From Microcoleus asticus IPMA8 (GTDB lineage: Bacteria > Cyanobacteriota > Cyanobacteriia > Cyanobacteriales > Microcoleaceae), in assembly GCF_013179805.1 (NCBI RefSeq), contig NZ_SRRZ01000006.1, positions 1 through 64,000 on the forward strand: a DNA stretch of 64,000 nucleotides. Reading direction: 5' to 3'. The notes under the pieces are model-generated. The model had not been told where the DNA came from and ran no database searches. It worked only from the letters and a program-made list of their open reading frames with translations. Both the position numbers and the translations under genes were made by a program. Below, piece after piece: positions 8,843 through 16,404 of this stretch (position 1 is its first letter; every line of letters begins with the position of its first letter).

Positions 8843-10975
8843 GTGAAACGTAATTTTTCCTATTGGCGTCCAATATTGTCAGCCTCGATTTTACCCGTAC
8901 TGGCGATCGCCCCGTCTTTGCTCTGGAATCAACCCGGAATAGCACAAGAGGGGGAGAGGGCTGGGTTGATTCATGCTTCGAGAGCCCGCCAGGGAATGAA
9001 TTCCCTGGCTGATAGCGAAAGTCGGTTAAAACCGACTGAAATATTGACCTATAATCCTGTTCAGAGGACTTCAGCTATGAGACAGGGGTTGAAACCCCTG
9101 TCGGACTATAGGCTTTTGCCTCAATCTGTACCGCCCTCTTCGATAATTAGACAAGGCCGCCAAGTGTCTCTAAACGGCCGCATCCTTCCCCTAGCTTGGA
9201 CTCAGCAGGCGGAAAACAGCACTTCTGCGAATTTCCGAACTTGGATTGCTGATGTTGGATTGATGCAAAGTGCGGGAGTGGATTTGCTCAACAGCGCCGA
9301 CAGTGCCAAACAACCGGTGCAGTGGTTTTCGGTATCTTTAACTGACGCTCAAAGCTTAGCAGCGCGGGCAACGGGGTCGTATCGTTACTTAGATGTTACC
9401 GATTTTGCTAGACTTGCGGGCTGGGAGATATCTGCTGATGGGAATATTCTAAAAATTACTTCTCAAACTGCAAGTGTTACCGGAATTGAGCAAGCAGAAA
9501 AAGAATGGGGCGATCGCATTGTTGTAGATCTCGATCGACCGACTCCGTGGCAAGTCAACTTTGTCGATAAACCAAGCCCGTCGCCGACACCCGCACCCAA
9601 CTCCCCCGACGACCCCACAAAGCCCGCTATCCCACTGCCAAACCTCCGCACAGGGCCAAACATCGAAACACCAGACGACCCGACCAAACCCGCCCTGCCA
9701 CTGCAAATAACGCCCGCAGCGCCGATCGCCGGTCAAGAATGGTCGATCGCGATCGATGCCAAAGTCGCACCCGCCATAATTCAGCAGACTTTCTCAACCA
9801 GCAAACAATTGCTATCACTAAAAGTCGAACCTGAGGGCGCTCAAACCCGAGTCAAAGTGAGGATTCCTTTAGGTTGGCGGCCGCAAGTTTTCAGCCTGGG
9901 AAATCCGAATCGATTAGTTATCGACATTCGACCAGATTCGTTAGTAGAAAAAAACATTATTTGGGCGCCCGGTGTGCAGTGGCGGCAGCAGTATCAAAAT
10001 TTAGGAACGGCTCGTTTTCCAGTAGTTTGGCTAGAAGTGAATCCGCGTCAATCCGGTGTAAAACTTCGACCAATTCTCAGCAATCCGCCTGCCGAGCAAG
10101 GCACTGCACCTTTATTGCAAACAGCAGAAGTGTCGGGTGCGGCTGCTGCAATTAATGCAGGTTTTTTCAATCGAATTAATCGGTTATCTTTAGGGGCAAT
10201 TCGGCGGGACAATAAATGGCTTTCCGGGCCGATTTTGAACCGGGGGGCGATCGCCTGGAACGATCGGGGAGAATTTGCGATCGATCGTTTAACTTTGCAA
10301 GAAACTGTGATCACTCCGGCAAATCAACCTTTGCCCGTTTCTCATCTCAATAGTGCCTACGTACAACCGGGCATCGGTCGCTACAATTCTGATTGGGGAA
10401 CAACTTATACTCCGTTGTCTGGCAATGAAATAGTTGTGACAGTTGCGGGCGATAGAGTTGCCAGCCAATCCCCCGGAGGTGCGGCGGGAACAATAACTTT
10501 TCCCATTCCAGCTAACGGTTATATTTTGGTTTTACGTTCCGATGTTTTCCCTGCATCTGAACTATCCATCGGCACTTTATTGCGTTTAGAAACTAACACT
10601 TTTCCTGCTGATTTCAACCGTTTTCCGTACATTCTCGGCGGCGGGCCGGTGTTGGTACAAAACAGTCGAGTTGTGCTGGATGCGAAGGCGGAAGGGTTTA
10701 GCGATGCGTATGTTAGACAGACAGCAATTAGAAGTGCGATCGGGCGAAATGCTGCGGGAAATTTGCTGATTGTAGCGGTGCACAATCGCGCGGGCGGGGC
10801 CGGGCCAAATTTCGCAGAACTGGCGCAGATATTGCAGCAAATGGGTGCTGTGGAGGCTTTAAATTTGGATGGGGGAAGTTCGACGAGTTTGTATTTGGGA
10901 GGTAGTTTGCTCGATCGGCCTCCGTCAACTGCTGCGAGAGTTCATAATGCGATCGGTATTTTCATTCAACCATAA
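8843..10975 (+). CDS. Phosphodiester glycosidase family protein (NAGPA/DUF2233), exported
   Basis: A 710-residue protein with a GTG start and an N-terminal hydrophobic signal (residues ~10-32, ending near NQPGIAQ). The C-terminal ~320 residues carry the NAGPA/DUF2233 fold: NAGFFNRINRLSLGAIRRD, ILGGGPVLVQ, RSAIGRN and the conserved LNLDGGSSTSLYLGG, with DGGSS at 676-680. Family members cleave phosphodiester-linked sugars and are often called exopolysaccharide proteins; the substrate here is unknown. The middle has an AMIN-like beta segment and a Pro-rich linker with DDPTKPA repeated twice. Residues ~48-87 are encoded by three consecutive palindromes and look like an in-frame repeat insertion. 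Periplasmic or outer-membrane location is inferred. Confidence 0.88.
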   Translation: MKRNFSYWRPILSASILPVLAIAPSLLWNQPGIAQEGERAGLIHASRARQGMNSLADSESRLKPTEILTYNPVQRTSAMRQGLKPLSDYRLLPQSVPPSSIIRQGRQVSLNGRILPLAWTQQAENSTSANFRTWIADVGLMQSAGVDLLNSADSAKQPVQWFSVSLTDAQSLAARATGSYRYLDVTDFARLAGWEISADGNILKITSQTASVTGIEQAEKEWGDRIVVDLDRPTPWQVNFVDKPSPSPTPAPNSPDDPTKPAIPLPNLRTGPNIETPDDPTKPALPLQITPAAPIAGQEWSIAIDAKVAPAIIQQTFSTSKQLLSLKVEPEGAQTRVKVRIPLGWRPQVFSLGNPNRLVIDIRPDSLVEKNIIWAPGVQWRQQYQNLGTARFPVVWLEVNPRQSGVKLRPILSNPPAEQGTAPLLQTAEVSGAAAAINAGFFNRINRLSLGAIRRDNKWLSGPILNRGAIAWNDRGEFAIDRLTLQETVITPANQPLPVSHLNSAYVQPGIGRYNSDWGTTYTPLSGNEIVVTVAGDRVASQSPGGAAGTITFPIPANGYILVLRSDVFPASELSIGTLLRLETNTFPADFNRFPYILGGGPVLVQNSRVVLDAKAEGFSDAYVRQTAIRSAIGRNAAGNLLIVAVHNRAGGAGPNFAELAQILQQMGAVEALNLDGGSSTSLYLGGSLLDRPPSTAARVHNAIGIFIQP
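8988..9102. repeat. Three consecutive palindromes inside a coding sequence
   Basis: Perfect palindromes with a 2-nt centre lie at 8988-9009 (arm GCCAGGGAAT), 9020-9037 (arm AGTCGGTT) and 9081-9102 (arm GACAGGGGTT). They remain in frame with the glycosidase and encode similar peptides (RQGMNSLA, SRLKPTE, RQGLKPLS). Their form matches interspersed palindromic repeats that usually sit between cyanobacterial genes. Confidence 0.85.
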
Positions 10976-11005
10976 ACCGTACCACCACCGAACAAACTCA
11001 AAAAA

Positions 11006-11047
11006 CTCTTAGCCCCCCCTTAGCAAGGGGGGGTTGGGGGGGTTAAA
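11006..11047. repeat. Left inverted repeat of DUF559 cassette
   Basis: C-rich/G-rich repeat (CCCCCCCTTAGCAAGGGGGG and a further G run) whose reverse complement recurs at 11455-11494 on the other side of the DUF559 gene. Each copy can itself form a hairpin around TTAGCAA. Confidence 0.8.
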
Positions 11048-11082
11048 GAACCAAAAGACCAACAAAAAAATCCTATATAACA

Positions 11083-11481
11083 ATGACAAAGCTCTACAAC
11101 ATAACCTCAGAAAAATTCAAGCGACAGAAGCTTCGCACAGAAATGACAGAAGCTGAAAAGCGACTATGGGAACACATTAGAAACAGACGGCTTGAAAATT
11201 GTAAATTTCGCAGACAATATAGTGTAGCAGCATTTGTGCTAGATTTCTACTCACCGGAAATCAAGTTAGCATTAGAAGTTGATGGTGACAGCCATTTTGT
11301 GGAGGGCGCTGTAGAATATGATGCAGAAAGGCAGGCCTTTATTGAGTCGGCAAGAATTAAATTTTTGAGGTTTACTAATGAGGATGTTTATCATAATTTG
11401 GATGGGGTTTTAGAGCTTATTGTAGAGGGGATTAAATCGCTAAGAACTTCGGGTGTTTTACCCCCCACCCCCCCTTGCTAA
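11083..11481 (+). CDS. DUF559 domain protein (Vsr/restriction-endonuclease-like fold)
   Basis: A 132-residue protein of the DUF559 family, whose fold resembles very-short-patch-repair and restriction-like nucleases. Visible family motifs are LRTEMTEAEKRLWEHIRN, FRRQYSV, FVLDFYSPEIKLALEVDGDSH (shown here as the two pieces FVLDFYSPEIKLA and LEVDGDSH) and FLRFTNEDV; the D, E-V-D-G and H residues form the presumed nuclease core. The last residues (LPPTPPC) and the stop codon are encoded by a C-rich repeat that also occurs, inverted, upstream of the gene. Such genes are scattered through cyanobacterial genomes and their role is not established. No methylase or partner toxin lies next to it. Confidence 0.85.
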   Translation: MTKLYNITSEKFKRQKLRTEMTEAEKRLWEHIRNRRLENCKFRRQYSVAAFVLDFYSPEIKLALEVDGDSHFVEGAVEYDAERQAFIESARIKFLRFTNEDVYHNLDGVLELIVEGIKSLRTSGVLPPTPPC

Positions 11482-11643
11482 GGGGGGAGTAAGAGTTAGA
11501 AAGGTAGATTAGATTCAATCGTTGAGAACATCGGGTATTTTACCCCCCCCAGCCCCCCCTTGCTAAGGGGGGGAGTAAGAGTTAGCCCCTTGCTCAGGGG
11601 GGAGTAAGAGTTAGCCCCTTCTTGCTCAGGGGGGGAGTAAAAG
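11455..11643. repeat. Right inverted repeat plus additional direct copies
   Basis: The segment 11455-11494 is the inverse of 11006-11047. Further direct, partly shortened copies of the unit (CCCCTTGCTNAGGGGGGAGTAA) follow at about 11541-11585, 11586-11615 and 11616-11643. The array reaches the kinase remnant that follows. Confidence 0.8.
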
Positions 11644-11891
11644 TTTCTATAATCCCAAATCTAGCGGCTTGTTTGTATGTGATGATAACGGGATATTCCC
11701 CGCGCAATTTGCAGGGTCAAGACCAGTTTTTGACGGTTTTACAAAATGATGGGGTTCCTGTGGACGATCGCACTTCTGCCATTCCTCAACCGCTAGCCAA
11801 AGTTATCGATCGCGCTTTAATTGACAATCCTGAAATTTATTATAAAAGTGCAGCGCAATTTAAACAAGCCCTATTCAATAGTATATCGTAA
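11640..11891 (+). pseudogene. Remnant of a Ser/Thr protein kinase C-lobe
   Basis: About 80 codons resemble only the end of a cyanobacterial Ser/Thr kinase domain: AACLYVMITGYSPRNL, the spacing to VLQNDGVPVDDRTSAIPQPL, then VIDRALIDNPEIYYKSAAQFKQAL. The ATP-binding lobe, HRD and DFG motifs are absent. The frame begins within the C-rich repeat array immediately upstream, so the front of the gene seems to have been lost or replaced there. A short expressed ORF cannot be excluded, but it could not be a kinase. Confidence 0.75.
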
Positions 11892-11919
11892 ATTATGGTT
11901 CGACTAGCAATAGGTTTTC

Positions 11920-11952
11920 AGAAACCGGGTTTCTTGAAGAAACCCGGTTTCT
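11920..11952. repeat. AGAAACCGGGTTTCT-type hairpin
   Basis: Two inverted copies of AGAAACCGGGTTTCT lie almost back to back and form a 16-bp perfect stem; each arm is itself nearly palindromic. It sits between the convergent kinase remnant and the zinc hydrolase gene, where it could act as a bidirectional terminator. Related elements occur at 19549-19612 and 52279-52342. Confidence 0.8.
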
Positions 11953-11960
11953 TGGTATTC

Positions 11961-13094
11961 TCACTCTGCCATCACAGACAACACATACTCTCCTTGATTT
12001 ACTGACTGATTTGTCGAAACATCAAAAATGAAAACATCCGACTCAGCACAAACATCAACCAAACTCGGAAATTCTCCATTCTTATTAAAGCTGATAATTT
12101 GATAAAGCCGATCGTCCTTTTTGACATAACTCCCCAATTGCACTCGATTTTGAATCATCCCACCCGCCGGCGCGTAGTATTTTATTACCGAATTCTTTGG
12201 GGTGAAAATAACTTGATGATTCGCAGATTCCGGGAGGGGAAATCCATCTATTTTCAATAAACCCTTACTTGCTAAGTAATTTTTGATGCCCCGCAAGCCA
12301 TTCGCCACCGACTCGGGATTCATTTCCATCCCCGAACCTAATTCTAAAGTCCAAGCTTCCACGTCAAATTTGAGCGCACTTCCCAATTCTGCCAAAACCT
12401 TCTCCAAAGCCAGCCAAGGCTTGAGAAACGCCTCGTCAAAAGCATCGCCGTCGTACTCGTTCATCAAGATTGCGCGATCGAGCAAAAAAGCTTTCGCACT
12501 ATCCTCGCGGGAATTAAAACAGTAAAGGTAATCTAAACTTTGATTCGTAGAACTGTGCAAGTCCAGCACATAGTCAGCATCCAAATACAAAGATTGTAGC
12601 TGATATCGGTAAAGTTCGCTGTAGGGGCGGCAGCTAGGAGCGTTAATTTTTGCCAACTCTTTCGCAAAACTCAAAGCAATCGCTTTTCTGTAATTAGCTT
12701 TGACAGTATCGGCATCGAGATGGAGGTGAGACTTAGCAAAACCCAGAATATCTTCACCTTGCTTTTCAAAATCCCAGAAAATCCGGTTCCAATTTACCCC
12801 ATCATAAAGATTGTAGCGACCAGGGGAAAAATGGTGCGATCGCTGACTGACACCCACAGGATTGCAAACAGGAACCAGCCAAATTTCCCCGCTTAACTGG
12901 CTGCTGTCCAAAGACATTAAAAACTCAATTAATTGGTAAATCACCGCATTACCGCTAATCTCAGCGCCGTGGAGGTTAGATTGGAGATAAGCTTTTTTGC
13001 CCGGAATCGCACCTTGGAACTGATAGACTTGCAGTGAAAGCCGATCGCCCGAAGCAAGCTGCACCACAGGAATAGTCGAAATAACTGGAATCAT
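11961..13094 (-). CDS. Succinylglutamate desuccinylase/aspartoacylase family (M14-like zinc hydrolase)
   Basis: With the ATG at 13094 the protein has 377 residues. The frame continues upstream, but only through low-complexity GAA/AGA repeats, so the start was placed at MIPVISTIPV. Zinc-site signatures are HGAE (H42, E45) and DLHS (H180), with NPVG, GVNWNR and a later LELGSGM that should carry the catalytic glutamate. The AstE/AspA family removes acyl groups from N-acyl amino acids or related amides; the exact substrate cannot be told. It is transcribed away from the helicase gene and shares no obvious operon. Confidence 0.85.
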   Translation of the reverse strand: MIPVISTIPVVQLASGDRLSLQVYQFQGAIPGKKAYLQSNLHGAEISGNAVIYQLIEFLMSLDSSQLSGEIWLVPVCNPVGVSQRSHHFSPGRYNLYDGVNWNRIFWDFEKQGEDILGFAKSHLHLDADTVKANYRKAIALSFAKELAKINAPSCRPYSELYRYQLQSLYLDADYVLDLHSSTNQSLDYLYCFNSREDSAKAFLLDRAILMNEYDGDAFDEAFLKPWLALEKVLAELGSALKFDVEAWTLELGSGMEMNPESVANGLRGIKNYLASKGLLKIDGFPLPESANHQVIFTPKNSVIKYYAPAGGMIQNRVQLGSYVKKDDRLYQIISFNKNGEFPSLVDVCAESDVFIFDVSTNQSVNQGEYVLSVMAE

Positions 13095-13172
13095 AGAGAA
13101 GGAAGAGGGAAAAAGGAAGGAGGAAGAGAGAAGAAGCAAGAGGGAAGAAGGCAAAAATTTTTTCTTTATTCT

Positions 13173-13200
13173 GCCAACTGCCAACTGCCAACTGCCAACA
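13173..13200. repeat. Heptamer tandem repeat (CTGCCAA)
   Basis: Several consecutive copies of CTGCCAA lie between the hydrolase start and the helicase. This is a typical short tandemly repeated repetitive (STRR) heptamer of filamentous cyanobacteria. Confidence 0.7.
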
Positions 13201-13316
13201 GACTTATTCCTTCATAGCCGATTTGGTGGCGAAGGTTTAAAATCAGTACAGTCCTCTGCTGATTTGCTTTTAGCAAGATTTCAGCATACTTACCCTGAAA
13301 CCTGATAATAATCCTT

Positions 13317-16055
13317 GTGCCAGACACTGCCCAGAACCGCCCAGAGCTGGATCTGAAGACCATATTTCCCTTCGAGCTAGATAACTTTCAGAGAGAGGCG
13401 ATCGCCGCCCTCGATGCAGGTAAATCCGTTGTCGTGTGCGCTCCCACAGGCTCTGGGAAAACGTTAATCGGGGAATACGCCATCCATCAAGCACTCTCCA
13501 GGAGGCGGCGCGTCTTCTACACCACTCCCCTCAAAGCTCTCTCTAACCAAAAGCTGCGCGACTTCCGCAATCAATTTGGAGACAACAACGTAGGTTTGCT
13601 CACGGGCGACATCTCCGTCAATCGAGATGCGCCGATTTTGGTGATGACTACCGAAATATTTCGGAATATGCTCTACGGTACGCCGATCGGAGAAGTCGGC
13701 ACTTCCCTCACCGGAGTCGAAACCGTGGTGCTCGACGAGTGTCACTACATGAACGATCGCCAGCGCGGTACCGTCTGGGAAGAATCGATCATCTACTGTT
13801 CGAGCGAAATTCAACTGCTCGCCCTCTCAGCAACCGTTGCCAATAGCGAGCAACTCACAGACTGGATTAACAAAGTCCACGGGCCCACAGAGCTCGTCTA
13901 CTCAGACTTTCGGCCAGTGCCGCTGCAATTCCACTTCGCCAACCAAAAAGGGATATTTCCCCTGCTAGACGAGACTGGCAAAAGAGCGAATGTCCGGTTA
14001 GTCCCCAAAAAGAAGCAGCAAAAAGTAGAAAGAGGCAGCATCCCCACTCCGAGTTTGACCGATGTTTTGGCCCGGTTGGACGATCGAGATATGCTACCAG
14101 CAATTTACTTCATCTTCAGCCGTCGCGGGTGCGACCAAGCAGTCGCAGAAGTCGGCAATTTCTCCCTGGTTAACGAAGCCGAAACAGCCGAACTCAAACG
14201 CATCATTGACGATTTTTTACAGCGAAACCCAGAAGCAGAACGCTTCGGTCAAAAAGAAGCACTTTTAAAAGGCATCGCCGCCCACCACGCAGGCATTTTG
14301 CCCGCTTGGAAAGGCTTAGTAGAAGAACTCTTTGGCAGAGGTTTGATTAAAGTCGTATTTGCCACCGAAACCCTAGCAGCCGGGATTAATATGCCCGCCC
14401 GCACCACAGTCATTTCCACCCTGTCCAAGCGCACCGACAAGGGACACCGACTGCTCAACGCTTCAGAATTCCTGCAAATGGCCGGTCGGGCGGGTCGGCG
14501 GGGCATGGACAAGCTGGGGCACGTCGTCGCAGTTCAGACGCGCTTTGAAGGCGCAAAAGAAGCCTCGTATTTGGCAACAGCCAAAGCCGACCCCCTCGCC
14601 AGTCAGTTTACTCCCAGCTACGGCATGGTGCTGAATTTGCTGCAAACTCACACTCTCGACGAAGCTCAAGAGTTGGTAGAGCGGAGTTTCGGTCAATACC
14701 TATCTACCTTGTACTTGCAGCCGCAGCAAGAAGAATTAGACCGATTGCAAACAGAATTGGAGGTGCTGGAAGAGTCCCTGGCGGCCGGAGGAAATGTCTC
14801 CACCCTAGAAAAACACCTCGCCCATTACGAAAAATTGCAGGGAAGACTCAAAGAAGATAAACGTTTGCTGAAAACTTTATTGCAGCAAGCTGAAGAAGCC
14901 AGATTTAAGGAGATGTCCGTAGCTGTGGCTTTTGCAGTGCTCGGCACTGTTATGAGTCTCAAAGGCAAGCACGTTCCGACAGCCAAACGATCGCACACAA
15001 ATCCTGTACCCGCCGTATTGGTTGCCAAAATCGCAGGTTCCGGCCAAGCACCAAATTTGGTGTGTTTGGGCAAAGATAACCGCTGGTATGTCGTCGCCAT
15101 TAGCGATGTCGCTACCCTGCACGCCGAATTACCCCGCTTGACCGTTGCAGATACCTTGAACCCGCCGTCGGAAATGCCCCTGAGACTCGGCCAGTGCCGC
15201 TTGGCAAATGAAGAAACTGCTTCAATTGCTGCATCGATCCCAGAATTGCCGACACCGGAACCGAGCCCAGAGGCGATCGAGCAACAGCAGAAAATCGCAG
15301 CCCTAGAAGCTCAGCTAGAAATTCACCCGGTTCTAGAATGGGGCAATCCCGGTACTTTGCTCAAACGCCAGCGCCGCCGGGAAGAATTGAAAAAAGAAAT
15401 CCGCAAAAGCGAACAAGAGTTAGAAAAGCAGCGAGCTCGCTACTGGGAGCAATTTCTCAACTTAATCGACATCTTGCTGAATTTCGGCTGCTTGGAAAGA
15501 GTAGTTTCGGCAACTGGAAACCGAGATGAATCCTCCGACAGGTTGGTACCCACAATCTTGGGCCAAGCTTGCGCCGCCATTCGCGGCGATAACGAACTGT
15601 GGCTGGGTTTGTCCCTGATGTCTGCGGAGTTTGACGAACTCGACCCCCACCACCTCGCTGCTGCTTGCGCGGCCTTAGTTACAGAAGTTTCCAGGCCGGA
15701 CAGTTGGACTCACTACTCGCTGTCGCCGGAAGTTTTGGCACCTTTGGACAATCTGCAAAAAGGCCTGCGCCGCCGATTGTTTCAAGTTCAGTACCGCCAC
15801 GAAGCTGTAATCCCGATTTGGCTGGAACGGGATTTAGTGACTTTGGTCGAGCAGTGGGCTCTGGGGGTTGAATGGCTGGAACTGATTAGCCATACGAGTT
15901 TGGATGAAGGGGATGTGGTGCGGATTTTGCGCCGGACTTTGGATTTCTTGTCTCAGATTCCTCATGTTCCTCATGTTTCGGATTCTTTGCGGAGGAATGC
16001 TTGTCGGGCGATGCAGTTAATCGATAGATTTCCGGTGAATGAAGCTGCAACTTAG
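13317..16055 (+). CDS. Ski2/Mtr4-like DEAD/DEAH-box RNA helicase
   Basis: A 912-residue superfamily 2 helicase with a GTG start. Walker A is APTGSGKT (residues 42-49) and the Walker B box is DECH at 140-143; LLALSATVAN is motif III, and the C-terminal RecA domain has TETLAAGINMPARTTV and QMAGRAGRRGMD (motifs V and VI). The last ~200 residues resemble the DSHCT domain of Mtr4/Ski2-type helicases, and a charged coiled coil lies before it. Cyanobacterial homologues are thought to act in RNA processing or turnover in the cytosol. The gene is followed by heptamer repeats and seems to be monocistronic. Confidence 0.93.
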   Translation: MPDTAQNRPELDLKTIFPFELDNFQREAIAALDAGKSVVVCAPTGSGKTLIGEYAIHQALSRRRRVFYTTPLKALSNQKLRDFRNQFGDNNVGLLTGDISVNRDAPILVMTTEIFRNMLYGTPIGEVGTSLTGVETVVLDECHYMNDRQRGTVWEESIIYCSSEIQLLALSATVANSEQLTDWINKVHGPTELVYSDFRPVPLQFHFANQKGIFPLLDETGKRANVRLVPKKKQQKVERGSIPTPSLTDVLARLDDRDMLPAIYFIFSRRGCDQAVAEVGNFSLVNEAETAELKRIIDDFLQRNPEAERFGQKEALLKGIAAHHAGILPAWKGLVEELFGRGLIKVVFATETLAAGINMPARTTVISTLSKRTDKGHRLLNASEFLQMAGRAGRRGMDKLGHVVAVQTRFEGAKEASYLATAKADPLASQFTPSYGMVLNLLQTHTLDEAQELVERSFGQYLSTLYLQPQQEELDRLQTELEVLEESLAAGGNVSTLEKHLAHYEKLQGRLKEDKRLLKTLLQQAEEARFKEMSVAVAFAVLGTVMSLKGKHVPTAKRSHTNPVPAVLVAKIAGSGQAPNLVCLGKDNRWYVVAISDVATLHAELPRLTVADTLNPPSEMPLRLGQCRLANEETASIAASIPELPTPEPSPEAIEQQQKIAALEAQLEIHPVLEWGNPGTLLKRQRRREELKKEIRKSEQELEKQRARYWEQFLNLIDILLNFGCLERVVSATGNRDESSDRLVPTILGQACAAIRGDNELWLGLSLMSAEFDELDPHHLAAACAALVTEVSRPDSWTHYSLSPEVLAPLDNLQKGLRRRLFQVQYRHEAVIPIWLERDLVTLVEQWALGVEWLELISHTSLDEGDVVRILRRTLDFLSQIPHVPHVSDSLRRNACRAMQLIDRFPVNEAAT

Positions 16056-16404
16056 AAAAGTGTTGACAGTTGACAGTTGACAGTTGACAGTTGGCTGTTG
16101 ACAGTTGGCTGTTGACAGTTGACAGTTGACTGTTGGCTGTAAGCTGTGCGGCATCTAAATTGTATTTGGGGTTTTTCAACCCAAATGCACCCAGGTTTTA
16201 ATCTAAAATCGTTTCCGGTTACATCGGTATTGTTCAAATTTCCAAACAGTCACCTGTCAACTGTCATGAGGAATAGACCCAGATTTAAATCCCAAATCCC
16301 AAATCCCAAATCTAAAATCTAAAATCTAAAATCTAAAATCGCTCGATCGCTCTTAATTGTTATTGAATTTTTATTTAGCGGTGTGGTGAGTAATTCTCAT
16401 ATTT
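16056..16404. repeat. Intergenic region with two heptamer repeat tracts
   Basis: No gene seen. About 16062-16145 holds many copies of TTGACAG and variants (TTGGCTG), and 16290-16341 holds AAATCCC units passing into ATCTAAA units. Both are STRR heptamers. A HIP1-like CGATCG cluster follows before the glycosyl hydrolase start. Confidence 0.8.

Noticed and set aside
12976..13184. Upstream extension of the AstE/AspA-like gene
   Set aside because: The added residues come from GAA/AGA low-complexity DNA and are not part of the family; the ATG at 13094 is preferred.
16062..16145. Possible CRISPR array from regular short repeats
   Set aside because: The units are contiguous heptamers without unique spacers, and no cas gene is near; they are STRRs.
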